Positions 41,907 through 51,950 are shown, numbered from the stretch's first letter. The stretch: 64,000 nt of DNA from Sphingomonas bisphenolicum (GCF_024349785.1 NZ_AP018817.1:3565501-3629500); one strand, 5' to 3'. A program made the numbers and translations. The notes: generated by a model from the letters alone, not told the origin.

Positions 41907-42875
41907 ATGACCGTCGTCGCCGCCTATCTCTATCGCAACGGCCAGCGGGTCCGCCCGGTGGCGATCGACGAGCGGGTCGAGTGCGCGCCCGACAAGTCGG
42001 AATTCATCTGGATCGGCGTGGCGGAACCTACCGTGGAAGAGATGGAGACGCTGGCCCGCACGCATGGCCTGCATCCGCTGGCGGTGGAGGATGCGATCAA
42101 GGCGAACCAGTTGCCCAAGGTGGATATTTATGGCGATCAACTGTTCGTCGTCGCGCGCACCGCCCATGTCGAGGGCGACGCCATCTGCTATGGCGAAACC
42201 GCGCTGTTCGTCGGCCCCAGCCATATCATCTCCGTCCGCCACGGATCGGCCCGCGCCCATGTGGCGCTGCGCGAGGAACTGGAGGCGGTGCCCTCCCGCC
42301 TGGCTCAGGGGGTGGACTATGTGCTGCACGCCATCCTCGACTTCATCGTCGATGGCTATCTGCCGATCATAGAGGGGATTGAGGAGGAGGTGCTGGAAAT
42401 GGAGCAGCAGATGATCGACCATTTCCTGCGCCGGGAAGACATCACCCGCATCTTCAGCCTCCGCCGCCAGCTCATCCGCTTCCAGCGCATCCTGCTGCCG
42501 ATGCAGGAGGTCGCGACCAAATTCGTGAAGATGGACCTGCCCAGCATCGATCCGGACGCCCGCCCCTATTTCAGCGACGTGCGCGACCATGTCCGCCGGG
42601 TACAGACCATGGTCGACGACCTGCGCGAGATTCTGAACAGCGTCTTCGAATCGAGCAATCTGCTGGAACAGCAGCGTACCGGCGACATCACCCGGCAACT
42701 GGCCGCCTGGGCCGCGATCCTGGCGGTGCCGACCGCAATCGCCGGCATTTACGGCATGAATTTCGAACATATGCCCGAACTCAAGACGCGTTACGGCTAT
42801 TTCGTGGTTCTGGGCGTGATCGGCGTGGTGTGCGCCTTGCTCTACAACCGTTTCAAGAAACTCAAATGGTTGTGA
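41907..42875 (+). CDS. corA: CorA-type magnesium transporter
   Basis: 322 residues: alpha/beta cytoplasmic domain, a long helix and two C-terminal membrane helices with the Y-G-M-N-F pore motif. It takes up Mg2+, and possibly Co2+ or Ni2+. It is convergent with the LacI regulator gene and the two overlap by 14 bases. Confidence 0.93.
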   Translation: MTVVAAYLYRNGQRVRPVAIDERVECAPDKSEFIWIGVAEPTVEEMETLARTHGLHPLAVEDAIKANQLPKVDIYGDQLFVVARTAHVEGDAICYGETALFVGPSHIISVRHGSARAHVALREELEAVPSRLAQGVDYVLHAILDFIVDGYLPIIEGIEEEVLEMEQQMIDHFLRREDITRIFSLRRQLIRFQRILLPMQEVATKFVKMDLPSIDPDARPYFSDVRDHVRRVQTMVDDLREILNSVFESSNLLEQQRTGDITRQLAAWAAILAVPTAIAGIYGMNFEHMPELKTRYGYFVVLGVIGVVCALLYNRFKKLKWL

Positions 42876-43908
42876 CGGGCGCCACGGATTCCCGCACCAC
42901 CAGCTCATGCGCCAGATAATCGTTGACGCGCACGGCGGCGTCCCCGCCCCGCGCCAGCGCAACGGCCAGGGTGGCGGCCTGCGCTGAAATCTGCTTGCCC
43001 GGATGCTTGACGGTGGTGAGCGATGGCCAGATCTTCACTGCGATCGGGGTATCGTCGAATCCCGCCACCGACAGGTCGCGCGGCACGTCCAGCCCGCGGC
43101 GGTGCGCCAGCGAGACGATCGCAGCCGCCATGTCGTCATTGCTGGCGAAGATGGCGGTCGGCCGGTCAGGCATATCCAGCAGCATCGCGCCCGCCACCAG
43201 TCCCGATTCGAAGCTCATGTCGCCGCTGACGATCAGGTCGGGACGGATGGGCAGCCCCGCATCGCGCAGCGCCGCCTGATAGCCCTCGCACCGGGTGCGG
43301 TGGATCAGGTGGCCGGCGCCGCCGCGGATGAAGCCGATGGCCCGATGCCCCAGGCCGATCAGATAGGCGGTCATGTCCCGTGCCGCGCCGAAATCGTCGA
43401 TCCGCACGCAATGATCGCCGGGCAGGTCGCCGCCGGGCGACATCGCCACCACCGGCACCGGAAAGTCGCGCGTCAGGCCGTGGCGATTGGCGACCTCGCA
43501 ATAGGGCGGGACGATCAGGATCGCATGGGCGCCATTTTCCACCAGCCCCTGCATCTGCTGTGCGATCTCCTTGGGATCGCCGCTTTCCAGCGGGCGCAGC
43601 AACAGTTGCGCGCCCAGCCGACTGGTCGCGTCCAGCGCGCCGACCAGAATGGAACTGAGAAAGGCATTTTCGATATTGCGATAGAGTAGCCCGATCCGGG
43701 TCGCACTGGCGCTGGCGAGCGAGCGCGCCGCCATATTGGGAATATAGTTGAGTTCCCGCACCGCCGCCATCACCACCTCGCGCGTGCTGTCGCGCACCCG
43801 CGGACTGTTGTTGAGCACGTTGGACACGGTCATTGCCGACACGCCGGCCCGCTCCGCCACGGTCTGAATGGTAATGGCCTGGCTGGCGCGGCGACCCGAA
43901 CGAGCCAT
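42862..43908 (-). CDS. LacI-family repressor of the sulfated-glycan locus
   Basis: 348 residues: N-terminal helix-turn-helix with hinge (ITIQTVAERAGVSAMTVSNV) and a sugar-binding periplasmic-type domain (about 70-335). It is divergent from the TonB receptor gene; mirrored AGCGCT-core operators flank that gene's promoter. It most likely represses the locus until a sugar released from the substrate binds. Its own control by the degenerate operator at 43956 is possible. Confidence 0.92.
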   Translation of the reverse strand: MARSGRRASQAITIQTVAERAGVSAMTVSNVLNNSPRVRDSTREVVMAAVRELNYIPNMAARSLASASATRIGLLYRNIENAFLSSILVGALDATSRLGAQLLLRPLESGDPKEIAQQMQGLVENGAHAILIVPPYCEVANRHGLTRDFPVPVVAMSPGGDLPGDHCVRIDDFGAARDMTAYLIGLGHRAIGFIRGGAGHLIHRTRCEGYQAALRDAGLPIRPDLIVSGDMSFESGLVAGAMLLDMPDRPTAIFASNDDMAAAIVSLAHRRGLDVPRDLSVAGFDDTPIAVKIWPSLTTVKHPGKQISAQAATLAVALARGGDAAVRVNDYLAHELVVRESVAPVTTI

Positions 43909-43955
43909 GCGGAAACTCCTTGCAAACGGATGGGCACTGGTGCGCCACGCCCATG

Positions 43956-43967
43956 TTTAACGCTATA
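43956..43967. promoter_or_regulatory. degenerate third LacI operator
   Basis: TTTAACGCTATA resembles the TTTAGCGCTACA sites at 44033 and 44079, with two changes. It lies 48 bases before the lacI start. Confidence 0.35.
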
Positions 43968-44032
43968 TTTCGGGCGGTTGCAAATGCCCGATCGATACCC
44001 TGTGACACAAAATCCGCATGATCGCCAAAAAA

Positions 44033-44044
44033 TGTAGCGCTAAA
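44033..44044. promoter_or_regulatory. LacI operator O1
   Basis: TGTAGCGCTAAA has the perfect central AGCGCT palindrome and is the exact mirror of the site at 44079-44090. It lies 9 bases upstream of a TTGACT -35 element. Confidence 0.75.
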
Positions 44045-44053
44045 ATTTCGATA

Positions 44054-44082
44054 TTGACTTCGCCGCCATAGGAGAAGATTTA
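44054..44082 (+). promoter_or_regulatory. promoter of the TonB receptor operon
   Basis: TTGACT (44054-44059) as -35, 17 bases, then GATTTA (44077-44082) as a weak -10 that overlaps operator O2. It is bracketed by two operators. Confidence 0.5.
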
Positions 44083-44090
44083 GCGCTACA
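44079..44090. promoter_or_regulatory. LacI operator O2
   Basis: TTTAGCGCTACA is the reverse complement of O1 (44033-44044); centres are 46 bases apart. It overlaps the -10 element. Confidence 0.75.
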
Positions 44091-44167
44091 ACCGAGCGGC
44101 CAACCGCTGGTGGGTTTCATTTTGCACGACCGCGCGTCGATACAGGCGCCGGACAAGGGGAGGATAT

Positions 44168-46543
44168 ATGCGCTTTTCCAAGACCATGACGATGCGCCGC
44201 GCCGCGGTGTCCGCATTCAGCCTGGGCGTTGCCCTGACCGCCTCTGCCGCAATGGCGCAGGACGCCGCGCCGCAGGCGCCGCAGGACGGCACCGACATCG
44301 TCGTGACGGCGCAGAAGCGCGCCGAGCGCCTGCAGGACGTGCCGCTGGCCGTAACCGCCGTGGGCGCCGACGCGCTGGCCAACCGCCAGATCAACGACAG
44401 CAGCTCGCTGGTGCAGGCCGTCCCCTCCTTGACCTTCCAGCAGGGTGCCAATCCGACCAACAGCAGCTTCCGCATTCGCGGCATCGGCACCGCCCTGTTC
44501 GGGCAGGGCGTCGAATCGTCCGTATCCACCGTGGTCGACGGCGTCGTCGCCGTGCGCCAGGCCCAGGGCTTCACTGACCTCGCCGATATCGAGCGGGTCG
44601 AAGTGCTGCGCGGCCCGCAGGGCACGCTGTTCGGCAAGAACGCGACTGCTGGCGTGATCAACGTCACGACCGCTCGCCCCTCGCGCGATTTCGAGGGCAA
44701 GGGCGAGGTGACCATCGCCGAACATGACGAATATCGCGTCCGTGGCACCGTGTCCGGCCCGATCAGCGACACGCTGCGCGCCCGCGTCACCGGCTTCTAC
44801 AATGATGTGCGCGGCGTCGCCCGCAACATCGCCACCGGCGGCTGGAACAATGGTTCGAAGAGTTGGGGCGTGCGCGGCAAGCTGGAATGGGATGCGACCG
44901 ACAATCTGAACCTGTTGTTCGCGGCCGAATATCGCAAGACCAATGCGGACTGCTGCGCCTCGAACTGGATCGCGATTACCAATCCGAACCTTCAGGCGCT
45001 GCTCGGACCGGTCAAGGCGACTCGGGAAAACCGGACGATCAACGACGAAACCGTCTCATACGCCGACAGCAAGCAGCAGACCTATTCGCTCCAGGCGGAC
45101 TGGGATCTGGGCAACGCCACCATCACGTCGGTCACTGCCTACCAGAAATATTATCTGGATACGAACCAGCCGATCGAGCGCATCAACAGCGACGTACCGC
45201 TGTTCGTCGGCGCCAACGCCACCTATTCCTATTTCAGCCGGAACCATGGCATTGTCGACCTGTCGGCGTTCAGCCAGGAACTGCGCATCGCCAATAACGG
45301 CAATAGCGACCTGAATTATGTCGCCGGCGTCTTCTACATGCATTCGGATATCGAGCGGCCGTTCGATCGCCGTCGCGCCCGCTGCACCGCCGGCACCTTT
45401 GGGCAACCCTGCGCCCCAGCCAACATCGTGTGGCAGTCGGCCAAGAGCGACATCCGCCTGAAACAGGACAGCATCGCCGCCTTCGGTCAGGTCGATTATC
45501 GCATCACCGGTGGCCTGAAGGCGATCGCTGGCCTGCGCGTACAGCATGAAAGGGGCACCAACAGCGGCACCCGCACCGCCCCGATCGTGGCGGGCGACGT
45601 GATCTTCCCCGGCAATGCCTCCACCAGCGGGTCGATCAGCGCCAGCGACACCGCCGTCACCGGCAAGGCGGGCCTGCAATATGAATTCAGCCGCAACGCG
45701 CAACTCTATGGCAGCTATACCCGCGGCTATAAGGGGCTGGGTTATGAGATGGAAATCTCCGCCAACCTCGCCGACCAGCGCGTGCTGGAGCCGGAACATG
45801 TCAACGCTTATGAAATCGGCTTCAAGGGCCGCACCGCCGATGGCGTGCTGAGCGTCAGCACCGCTCTGTTCCTGGCCGACTACAGCAATTTGCAGGTGCA
45901 GGCGAACCGCTCCGACATCGCGTCGGGCGTGGTCCAGTTCGTGTCCACCAACGCCGGCAACTCGCGCACCAAGGGCTTTGAAATCGAGGCGACTGTGCGT
46001 CCCGACGATCATTTCAGCCTGACCGGCGCGGTCACTTATTCGGACGCGAAGATCGACATTGATGGCCTGAACTGCCCGCAGCAGATCGCCGCCACCGCAC
46101 CGATCATGTCGGGTTCGCCGACCAACATCTGTTATCGCACGGCGGCCGGCGTCACCCCGATCCAGAATCTGCGCGGCGCCACCCTGCCGGTCAGCCCCAG
46201 GTGGAAGATCAGCATCGCCCCGCGTTATGAAGCGCAGATTCCGGGCACCGACTATGCAGGCTTCGCGCAGGTGGGCGTCAACTTCCAGAGCAAGATGAAC
46301 TTCTCGGTCGAACAGGACCCGCTGCTGGAGCAGCCGGCCTATGCGCTGGTCGACGCCAGCATCGGCGTGAAGCAGATTGACGGTCGCTACAGCCTGACCC
46401 TGTTCGTCAAGAATCTGTTCGACGAAAACTATCTGACCAGCATCGGTCATACCTCCTTCCTGGGCGGCAATTATGATCTGGTCGGCACCTTCAACAAAGA
46501 TGCGGACCGCTATTTCGGCGCCACGCTCGGCGTGAAGTTCTGA
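44168..46543 (+). CDS. TonB-dependent outer-membrane receptor
   Basis: 791 residues: signal peptide, TonB box near D-I-V-V-T-A-Q-K-R, plug domain (R-I-R-G-I-G-T-A-L-F-G-Q) and a 22-strand barrel ending in A-T-L-G-V-K-F. Such sphingomonad receptors take up oligosaccharides as well as siderophores. Its place after a LacI regulator and before sulfatases and GH3 enzymes points to a sulfated glycan fragment as the cargo. A GGGGAGG site lies just upstream. Confidence 0.93.
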   Translation: MRFSKTMTMRRAAVSAFSLGVALTASAAMAQDAAPQAPQDGTDIVVTAQKRAERLQDVPLAVTAVGADALANRQINDSSSLVQAVPSLTFQQGANPTNSSFRIRGIGTALFGQGVESSVSTVVDGVVAVRQAQGFTDLADIERVEVLRGPQGTLFGKNATAGVINVTTARPSRDFEGKGEVTIAEHDEYRVRGTVSGPISDTLRARVTGFYNDVRGVARNIATGGWNNGSKSWGVRGKLEWDATDNLNLLFAAEYRKTNADCCASNWIAITNPNLQALLGPVKATRENRTINDETVSYADSKQQTYSLQADWDLGNATITSVTAYQKYYLDTNQPIERINSDVPLFVGANATYSYFSRNHGIVDLSAFSQELRIANNGNSDLNYVAGVFYMHSDIERPFDRRRARCTAGTFGQPCAPANIVWQSAKSDIRLKQDSIAAFGQVDYRITGGLKAIAGLRVQHERGTNSGTRTAPIVAGDVIFPGNASTSGSISASDTAVTGKAGLQYEFSRNAQLYGSYTRGYKGLGYEMEISANLADQRVLEPEHVNAYEIGFKGRTADGVLSVSTALFLADYSNLQVQANRSDIASGVVQFVSTNAGNSRTKGFEIEATVRPDDHFSLTGAVTYSDAKIDIDGLNCPQQIAATAPIMSGSPTNICYRTAAGVTPIQNLRGATLPVSPRWKISIAPRYEAQIPGTDYAGFAQVGVNFQSKMNFSVEQDPLLEQPAYALVDASIGVKQIDGRYSLTLFVKNLFDENYLTSIGHTSFLGGNYDLVGTFNKDADRYFGATLGVKF

Positions 46544-46606
46544 TCGGTCGGGCGCGGCGGTTTCCTGCCGCCGCGCCTCCTCTTCTCTCGGTACGGAGCA
46601 GGACGA

Positions 46607-48322
46607 ATGGGCAAGCGCATCCTGATGGCGGCAACCATGCTGACGGCGGCGATCGGCCTGTCAGGGGCGAGCGCTGCGTCAAAGCAGGTCGAGCCGATCG
46701 CCGCTGCCAAGCCCAATATCGTCCTGATTGTCCTCGACGATGTCGGCTTTTCCGACCTCGGTGCCTTTGGCTCCGAAATCCGCACCCCCAATATCGATGC
46801 GCTGGCCGCCAGCGGACTGCGCTACAACCGGTTCGATAGCAAAGCGGTCTGCACGCCGACCCGCGCGGCGCTGCTGACCGGCCGCAATCCCCAGACGGTG
46901 CGGATGGCGGACCTGCCGACGGATAAACGCACCGATGATATGAGCCGCGACCGCGGCGAAGTGGCTACCAATGCCCAGATGCTGCCGCAGGCGCTGAAAG
47001 CCGCAGGATATCGCACCTATGGCGTTGGCAAATGGCATCTCGGCCCGGAATATGAGGACGGCAAAGCGGGCAATAATGCGTCCTGGCCGCTCCAGCGCGG
47101 CTTCGACCGCTTCTATGGCTTCTATCTTGGCTGGACTGACCAATATCATCCCGACCTGATCGACGGGAACCACACCCTGCCCAAGCCCAACAAGCCGGGC
47201 TATCATTTCTCCGCCGACATGGCGGACCATGCCATCGCCGATATCGATGATGCGGCGGGCAAGCCCTTCTTCCTCTATTTCGCCATGGGTGCGGGACATG
47301 CGCCGTTGCAGGCCCCCCGCGCCTATATCGACCGCTATCGCGAGACATATGCCAAGGGCTGGGACGCGCTGCGTGCCGAACGGTTCGAACGGATGCAGAA
47401 GTCGGGCATCATTCCCGCCCATGCCGTCAACACCGTCCGCGCCGCCGGCGACCGCGCCTGGAATCAACTCAGCGCCGACGAGCAGGCCGTCTTCGCCCGT
47501 TACATGGCAACCTATGCCGGTTTCCTGGAACATGCCGACGCCCAGATCGGCCGGGTCGTCCAGCGGCTCAAGGATAGCGGCCAATATGACAACAGCATCA
47601 TCCTGCTGATCTCCGACAATGGCGCTGCGTCCGAAGCGGAGCAGGAAGGCAGCTTCGAAAAGATGTACCGCCCCAACAAGCTGAGCTTCGCCGAGCAGCG
47701 CGCGCGCATCGACGATATCGGCACCGACAAGCTGCAACCCGAATATCCCCGCCCCTGGGCCTGGGCCGGTGGCACGCCGTTTCGGCGCTACAAGGTGTGG
47801 CCCTATGCTGGCGGCGTCCGCACGCCGCTGATCGTCTCTTGGCCGGCGGTCATCCGGGACAAGGGCGCCGTGCGCAGCCAGATGGTCGACCCGATCGACC
47901 TTGCGCCCACCTTGCTGGACGCCGCCGGCACGGGCTTTGCCCGGACCGTGGATGGCGTGGCGCAGATACCCGTCGCCGGGCGCTCCATCCGCGCCACTTT
48001 CAACAATCCGCAAGCCGCCACCCGGCCGGTCCAATATTTCGAACTGCGTGGGCAACGCGCGATCACGGCGGGCCACTGGCGCGCGGTGGCCATGCATCAA
48101 TATGGCACCGACTTCGCCAAGGACCGATGGGAATTGTTCGACCTGTCGAAGGACTTTTCCGAAAGCACCGACCTTGCCGCCAGCAACCCCGCCAAGCTGA
48201 AGGAGATGAAGGCGCTCTGGTGGCGGGAAGCGCGCAAGTACAGCACGCCGGCGCTCGCCGAGCCACCCGAAATCTTTGCCAAGCGCGCCCGCTACGACGA
48301 TGCCTTCACCGATCCGAAATGA
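46607..48322 (+). CDS. exported sulfatase 1 (arylsulfatase A-like, S1 type)
   Basis: 571 residues with a Sec signal peptide (MGKRILMAATMLTAAIGLSG). Maturation motif C82-T-P-T-R-A-A-L-L-T-G, calcium ligands D-D at 44-45 and a D-N near 330. The cysteine must be oxidised to formylglycine to act. Within the S1 family it looks like the arylsulfatase branch with the A-P-L-Q-A-P segment. It removes a sulfate group, presumably in the periplasm. Its stop overlaps the GH3 start (ATGA). Confidence 0.92.
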   Translation: MGKRILMAATMLTAAIGLSGASAASKQVEPIAAAKPNIVLIVLDDVGFSDLGAFGSEIRTPNIDALAASGLRYNRFDSKAVCTPTRAALLTGRNPQTVRMADLPTDKRTDDMSRDRGEVATNAQMLPQALKAAGYRTYGVGKWHLGPEYEDGKAGNNASWPLQRGFDRFYGFYLGWTDQYHPDLIDGNHTLPKPNKPGYHFSADMADHAIADIDDAAGKPFFLYFAMGAGHAPLQAPRAYIDRYRETYAKGWDALRAERFERMQKSGIIPAHAVNTVRAAGDRAWNQLSADEQAVFARYMATYAGFLEHADAQIGRVVQRLKDSGQYDNSIILLISDNGAASEAEQEGSFEKMYRPNKLSFAEQRARIDDIGTDKLQPEYPRPWAWAGGTPFRRYKVWPYAGGVRTPLIVSWPAVIRDKGAVRSQMVDPIDLAPTLLDAAGTGFARTVDGVAQIPVAGRSIRATFNNPQAATRPVQYFELRGQRAITAGHWRAVAMHQYGTDFAKDRWELFDLSKDFSESTDLAASNPAKLKEMKALWWREARKYSTPALAEPPEIFAKRARYDDAFTDPK

Positions 48323-50028
48323 GCCCTGTCATCCCTACTTTGTCTTCCCCCCTTTCATCCAGTGCCGGTCCTCTCGCCCTCTCCCCGGAGGACATGGCCT
48401 GGGTGGAAAATACCCGCGACGCCATGAGCGTCGAGGCGCAGATCGCGCAACTGTTCGTCCTGTCCGCGCGCCATGACAGCATCGTCGAAACCGACGGCCT
48501 GCTCGGCCATGCGCCGGGCGGCATCCACCGTTTCCCGACCCATGATCTGGACGCCGCCTGGGCCGCGACACGCCACGCGGTCGAGCGGTCCGAAGTGCCC
48601 CTGATCCTGTCCGGCGATATCGAGGGCGGCACGGTCAGCGCGCCCTTCACCACCGCCATCCCCAACCAGATGGGCATCGCCGCCTGCGACGATCTGGAAC
48701 TGAGCGCCGATCTTGCCCGCATCGTCGGGCAGGAAAGCCGGGCGCTGGGCTATAACTGGTCCTTCACCCCGGTGGTCGACATCAACCGCGCCTTTCGCAA
48801 CGCGGTGGTCGGCACCCGCTCCTACGGCTCCGACCCCGACCGCATCCTGGCCCAGGCCCGCGCCTATGTCCGCGCGCTACAGGCGCAGGGCGTGGCGGCA
48901 TGCGCGAAGCATTGGCCGGGCGACGGGCTGGACGATCGCGACCAGCATCTCGTCACCAGTGTCAACGACATGGACATGGACGAATGGCGCGCGACCTTCG
49001 GCCGCATCTTCGGCACCTTGGTCGATGATGGCGTGATGACGATCATGTCGGCGCATATCGCCCTGCCCGCCTATATCCGCGAAAAGATGTCGCATGGCGG
49101 CGCGCAGGCGTTTGAACCCGCCTCCGTGTCCCGCCTGCTGAACCAGGATCTGCTGCGCGGCGAGCTGGGCTTTGACGGCCTGATCGTGTCCGACGCCACC
49201 GTCATGGGCGGCCTGACCAGCTGGATGGCCCGCGCCGAGGCGGTGCCCGCCGTGATCGAAGGCGGCTGCGACGTCTTCCTGTTCAGCCGCGATCCGGTCG
49301 CCGATATGGGCTTCATGCTGCAGGGCCTGCGCGACGGCCGTCTGTCGGAACAGCGTCTGCATGACGCCGTCACCCGCTTCCTGATGCTGAAGGCGAAGCT
49401 GGGGCTCCACCGCATGACCCCGGACGAGCGGATCGCGCCGGTCGAAGAAACCCGCACCCTGCTGCGCCAGCCCGCCCATCTGGATCAGGCCGCGCACGCC
49501 TGCGCCGCGAGCATCACGCTGGTCAAGGATCGCGATAGGCTGCTCCCGATCGCGTCGGACCGGCACAAGCGCGTGGTCATCATCTCGGACGAAGGGTCCA
49601 GCTTCTTCTCCGGCGCGCCCGAACGCGACTTCACGCCACTGATCGCGAGTCTGGAAAGCCGGGGCTTTATCGTCCGCGATTTCTATCCCGAAGCGATGCC
49701 CACCCCGGACGATACCGACCTCATCCTCTATCTGATCGGGCAGGAAGCGACGCCCTCGCTCAGCCATATTTTCCTCGACTTCGCCAAGCTGCACGCCAGC
49801 CCGCGCAACGGGATGATCCAGTTCAACCGCGAAATCCCGACCCTGCTCGTCTCCTTCGGCCAGCCCTATTATCTGTATGACGCACCGAATTTCGCGACCT
49901 ATATCAACGCCTATGCCTCGCTGCCCCATGTTCAGGCGGCGCTGGTGGAACGGCTGACGGGTGACGCGCCCTTCACCGGCAACAGCCCGGTCGACGCCTT
50001 TTGCGGGAGGGAACAATTGTCATGGTGA
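48319..50028 (+). CDS. GH3 hydrolase, NagZ-like, no signal peptide
   Basis: 569 residues. The NagZ-like loop K197-H-W-P-G-D-G-L-D-D-R-D208-Q-H210 carries the D-x-H dyad used by GH3 N-acetylhexosaminidases, and the nucleophile is Asp292 (I-V-S-D-A-T). A C-terminal domain (about 390-569) with Asp/Ser-rich strands follows. No signal peptide, so it is cytoplasmic. It would remove terminal amino sugars or related sugars. It overlaps the sulfatase stop and the next gene starts 7 bases before its end. It differs from the housekeeping nagZ at 3641 in length and loop. Confidence 0.88.
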   Translation: MSPVIPTLSSPLSSSAGPLALSPEDMAWVENTRDAMSVEAQIAQLFVLSARHDSIVETDGLLGHAPGGIHRFPTHDLDAAWAATRHAVERSEVPLILSGDIEGGTVSAPFTTAIPNQMGIAACDDLELSADLARIVGQESRALGYNWSFTPVVDINRAFRNAVVGTRSYGSDPDRILAQARAYVRALQAQGVAACAKHWPGDGLDDRDQHLVTSVNDMDMDEWRATFGRIFGTLVDDGVMTIMSAHIALPAYIREKMSHGGAQAFEPASVSRLLNQDLLRGELGFDGLIVSDATVMGGLTSWMARAEAVPAVIEGGCDVFLFSRDPVADMGFMLQGLRDGRLSEQRLHDAVTRFLMLKAKLGLHRMTPDERIAPVEETRTLLRQPAHLDQAAHACAASITLVKDRDRLLPIASDRHKRVVIISDEGSSFFSGAPERDFTPLIASLESRGFIVRDFYPEAMPTPDDTDLILYLIGQEATPSLSHIFLDFAKLHASPRNGMIQFNREIPTLLVSFGQPYYLYDAPNFATYINAYASLPHVQAALVERLTGDAPFTGNSPVDAFCGREQLSW

Positions 50029-51950
50029 TGCGCAGGTTCATGGCGGCATCGCTGCTGGTGGTGGCGCTGGGCGGCGCAGGCGCGCCGTCTTCTTCGGGAT
50101 GGCGCGACCTCAACCATAATGGCCGGCTCGACCGCTATGAGGATATTCGCGCGCCCATCGACACACGGGTCGATGATCTGCTGAAGCAGATGACGCTGGC
50201 GGAAAAGGCCGGCATGCTGTTGCACGGCACGCTGCCCACGCCGGGTTCGGCCATCGGCTTCGCCGGCAAGACCTATGATGCCGACGCAACCGCCAAGTTG
50301 CTGAATGATCGCCATATCAGCAGCTTCATCTCCCGCCTCGTGGTCGCGCCGTCCGACCTCGCCGCGCAGAATAACGCCGTGCAGAAACTGGCGGAAGCCA
50401 GCCGCCTTGGCATCCCCGCCACGATCAGCACCGATCCGCGCCACCATTTTCAGGCGACACTGGGCGCCAGCACCACCGGCGGCGGCTTCTCGCTCTGGCC
50501 CGACACGCTGGGCTTCGCCGCGCTGGGCGACACCGAAACGGTGCGCCGCTTCGGCGACATCGCCCGGCGGGAATATCGCGCCGTCGGCATCCATATGGCG
50601 CTCTCCCCACAAGCCGACCTCGCCACCGAACCGCGCTGGCCACGCTTCGCCGCCACCTTCGGGTCCGACCCGGCCGAAGTGTCGCGCCTCGCAGGCGCCT
50701 ATGTCGATGGCTTCCAGCATGGCCGCGCTGGCGTGCAGCCCGACGGCGTCGCCACCGTGGTCAAGCACTGGGTCGGCTATGGCGCAGAGCCGGAGGGCTT
50801 TGATGGCCATAACTATTACGGCCGCAACGCGCCGCTGACCGACGCGTCCTTCGCCCGGCATATCCGCGCCTTCGACGACAGTCTGGCCGCCCATAGCGCG
50901 GGCGTCATGCCCACCTATGTCATCGTCCATGGCCCCAGGATTGCGGGCCAGCCGATCGAACCGGTCGCCGCCGGCTTCAACAAGCAGATGCTGACCGGCC
51001 TGCTGCGCGGGGAGAAGGGCTATCGCGGCCTGATCGTGTCGGACTGGTCGATCACCAATGATTGCCCGCAGGCCTGTATGGCGCCCGACGCCGCCAATCC
51101 GCAGACGCCCGCGGCGATCGGCACCCCCTGGGGCATGGAAACAGCCGACAAGACAACGCGCTTCGCCAAGGGGCTGAATGCCGGCATCGACCAGTTCGGC
51201 GGCGCCAACGATCCCGCCCCGATCCTGGACGCGGTCGCCAAGGGGCTGGTCAGCGAAAAGCGCATCGACGACTCCGTCCGCCGCGTGCTGCGCCTGAAGT
51301 TCGAACAGGGCCTGTTCGACAATCCCTATGTCGATGAAGCCGCCGCCGCGCGGATCGTCGGCAACCCGCAGGCCCAGGCCCAGGCGGACGCCGTCCAGCG
51401 CACCAGCCAGGTTCTGCTGCGCAATGACGGCGCCACCCTGCCGGTCGCACCGGGCAAGCGCATCTGGCTGCACAATGTCGACGCGGCCGCCGCCCGCGCC
51501 GCCGGCCTCACCGTGGTCGAAGACCCGGCGCAGGCGGACATCGCGCTGGTCCGCACAGCCACCCCGTTCGAAACGCTGCACCCGCATCATTTCTTCGGCG
51601 CGCGCCAGCATGAAGGGCGGCTGGACTTCCGGGCCGACGACAAGGATGTGCAGGCGATCGCCCGCGCCTCCGCCCATGTCCCCACCATCGTCGCGGTGGA
51701 GATGGACCGCCCCGCCATCCTGACCGCGATCGAGCCGATGGCAAAGGCCATGCTGGTGACCTTCGGCGCCAGCGACGCCGCCGTGCTGGACGTGGTCACC
51801 GGCCGTGCCGTGGCGAAGGGGCATATGCCCTTCTCGCTCCCCCGCTCCATGGCCGATGTCGAGGCGCAAAGCCCCGACCTGCCCGATGATGGCCCCGCCC
51901 CCGCCTATCCGCGCGGCGCCGGCATCGTCCTCAAGGCGTCCGCCCAGTGA
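50022..51950 (+). CDS. exported GH3 hydrolase with EF-hand-like loop
   Basis: 642 residues from ATG 50022 with GGGAGGGAA upstream. Signal peptide (about 1-21), then D29-L-N-H-N-G-R-L-D-R-Y-E40, a calcium EF-hand loop, and the GH3 barrel with nucleophile in L-I-V-S-D-W-S. A GH3 C-terminal domain follows. It is a beta-glucosidase/xylosidase-type enzyme in the periplasm or outer membrane. It starts 7 bases inside the previous gene. Confidence 0.88.
   Translation: MVMRRFMAASLLVVALGGAGAPSSSGWRDLNHNGRLDRYEDIRAPIDTRVDDLLKQMTLAEKAGMLLHGTLPTPGSAIGFAGKTYDADATAKLLNDRHISSFISRLVVAPSDLAAQNNAVQKLAEASRLGIPATISTDPRHHFQATLGASTTGGGFSLWPDTLGFAALGDTETVRRFGDIARREYRAVGIHMALSPQADLATEPRWPRFAATFGSDPAEVSRLAGAYVDGFQHGRAGVQPDGVATVVKHWVGYGAEPEGFDGHNYYGRNAPLTDASFARHIRAFDDSLAAHSAGVMPTYVIVHGPRIAGQPIEPVAAGFNKQMLTGLLRGEKGYRGLIVSDWSITNDCPQACMAPDAANPQTPAAIGTPWGMETADKTTRFAKGLNAGIDQFGGANDPAPILDAVAKGLVSEKRIDDSVRRVLRLKFEQGLFDNPYVDEAAAARIVGNPQAQAQADAVQRTSQVLLRNDGATLPVAPGKRIWLHNVDAAAARAAGLTVVEDPAQADIALVRTATPFETLHPHHFFGARQHEGRLDFRADDKDVQAIARASAHVPTIVAVEMDRPAILTAIEPMAKAMLVTFGASDAAVLDVVTGRAVAKGHMPFSLPRSMADVEAQSPDLPDDGPAPAYPRGAGIVLKASAQ

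Noticed and set aside
44086..44790. Minus-strand gene opposite the start of the TonB receptor
   Set aside because: It is antisense to the signal and plug region and covers the operators; no coding signs.
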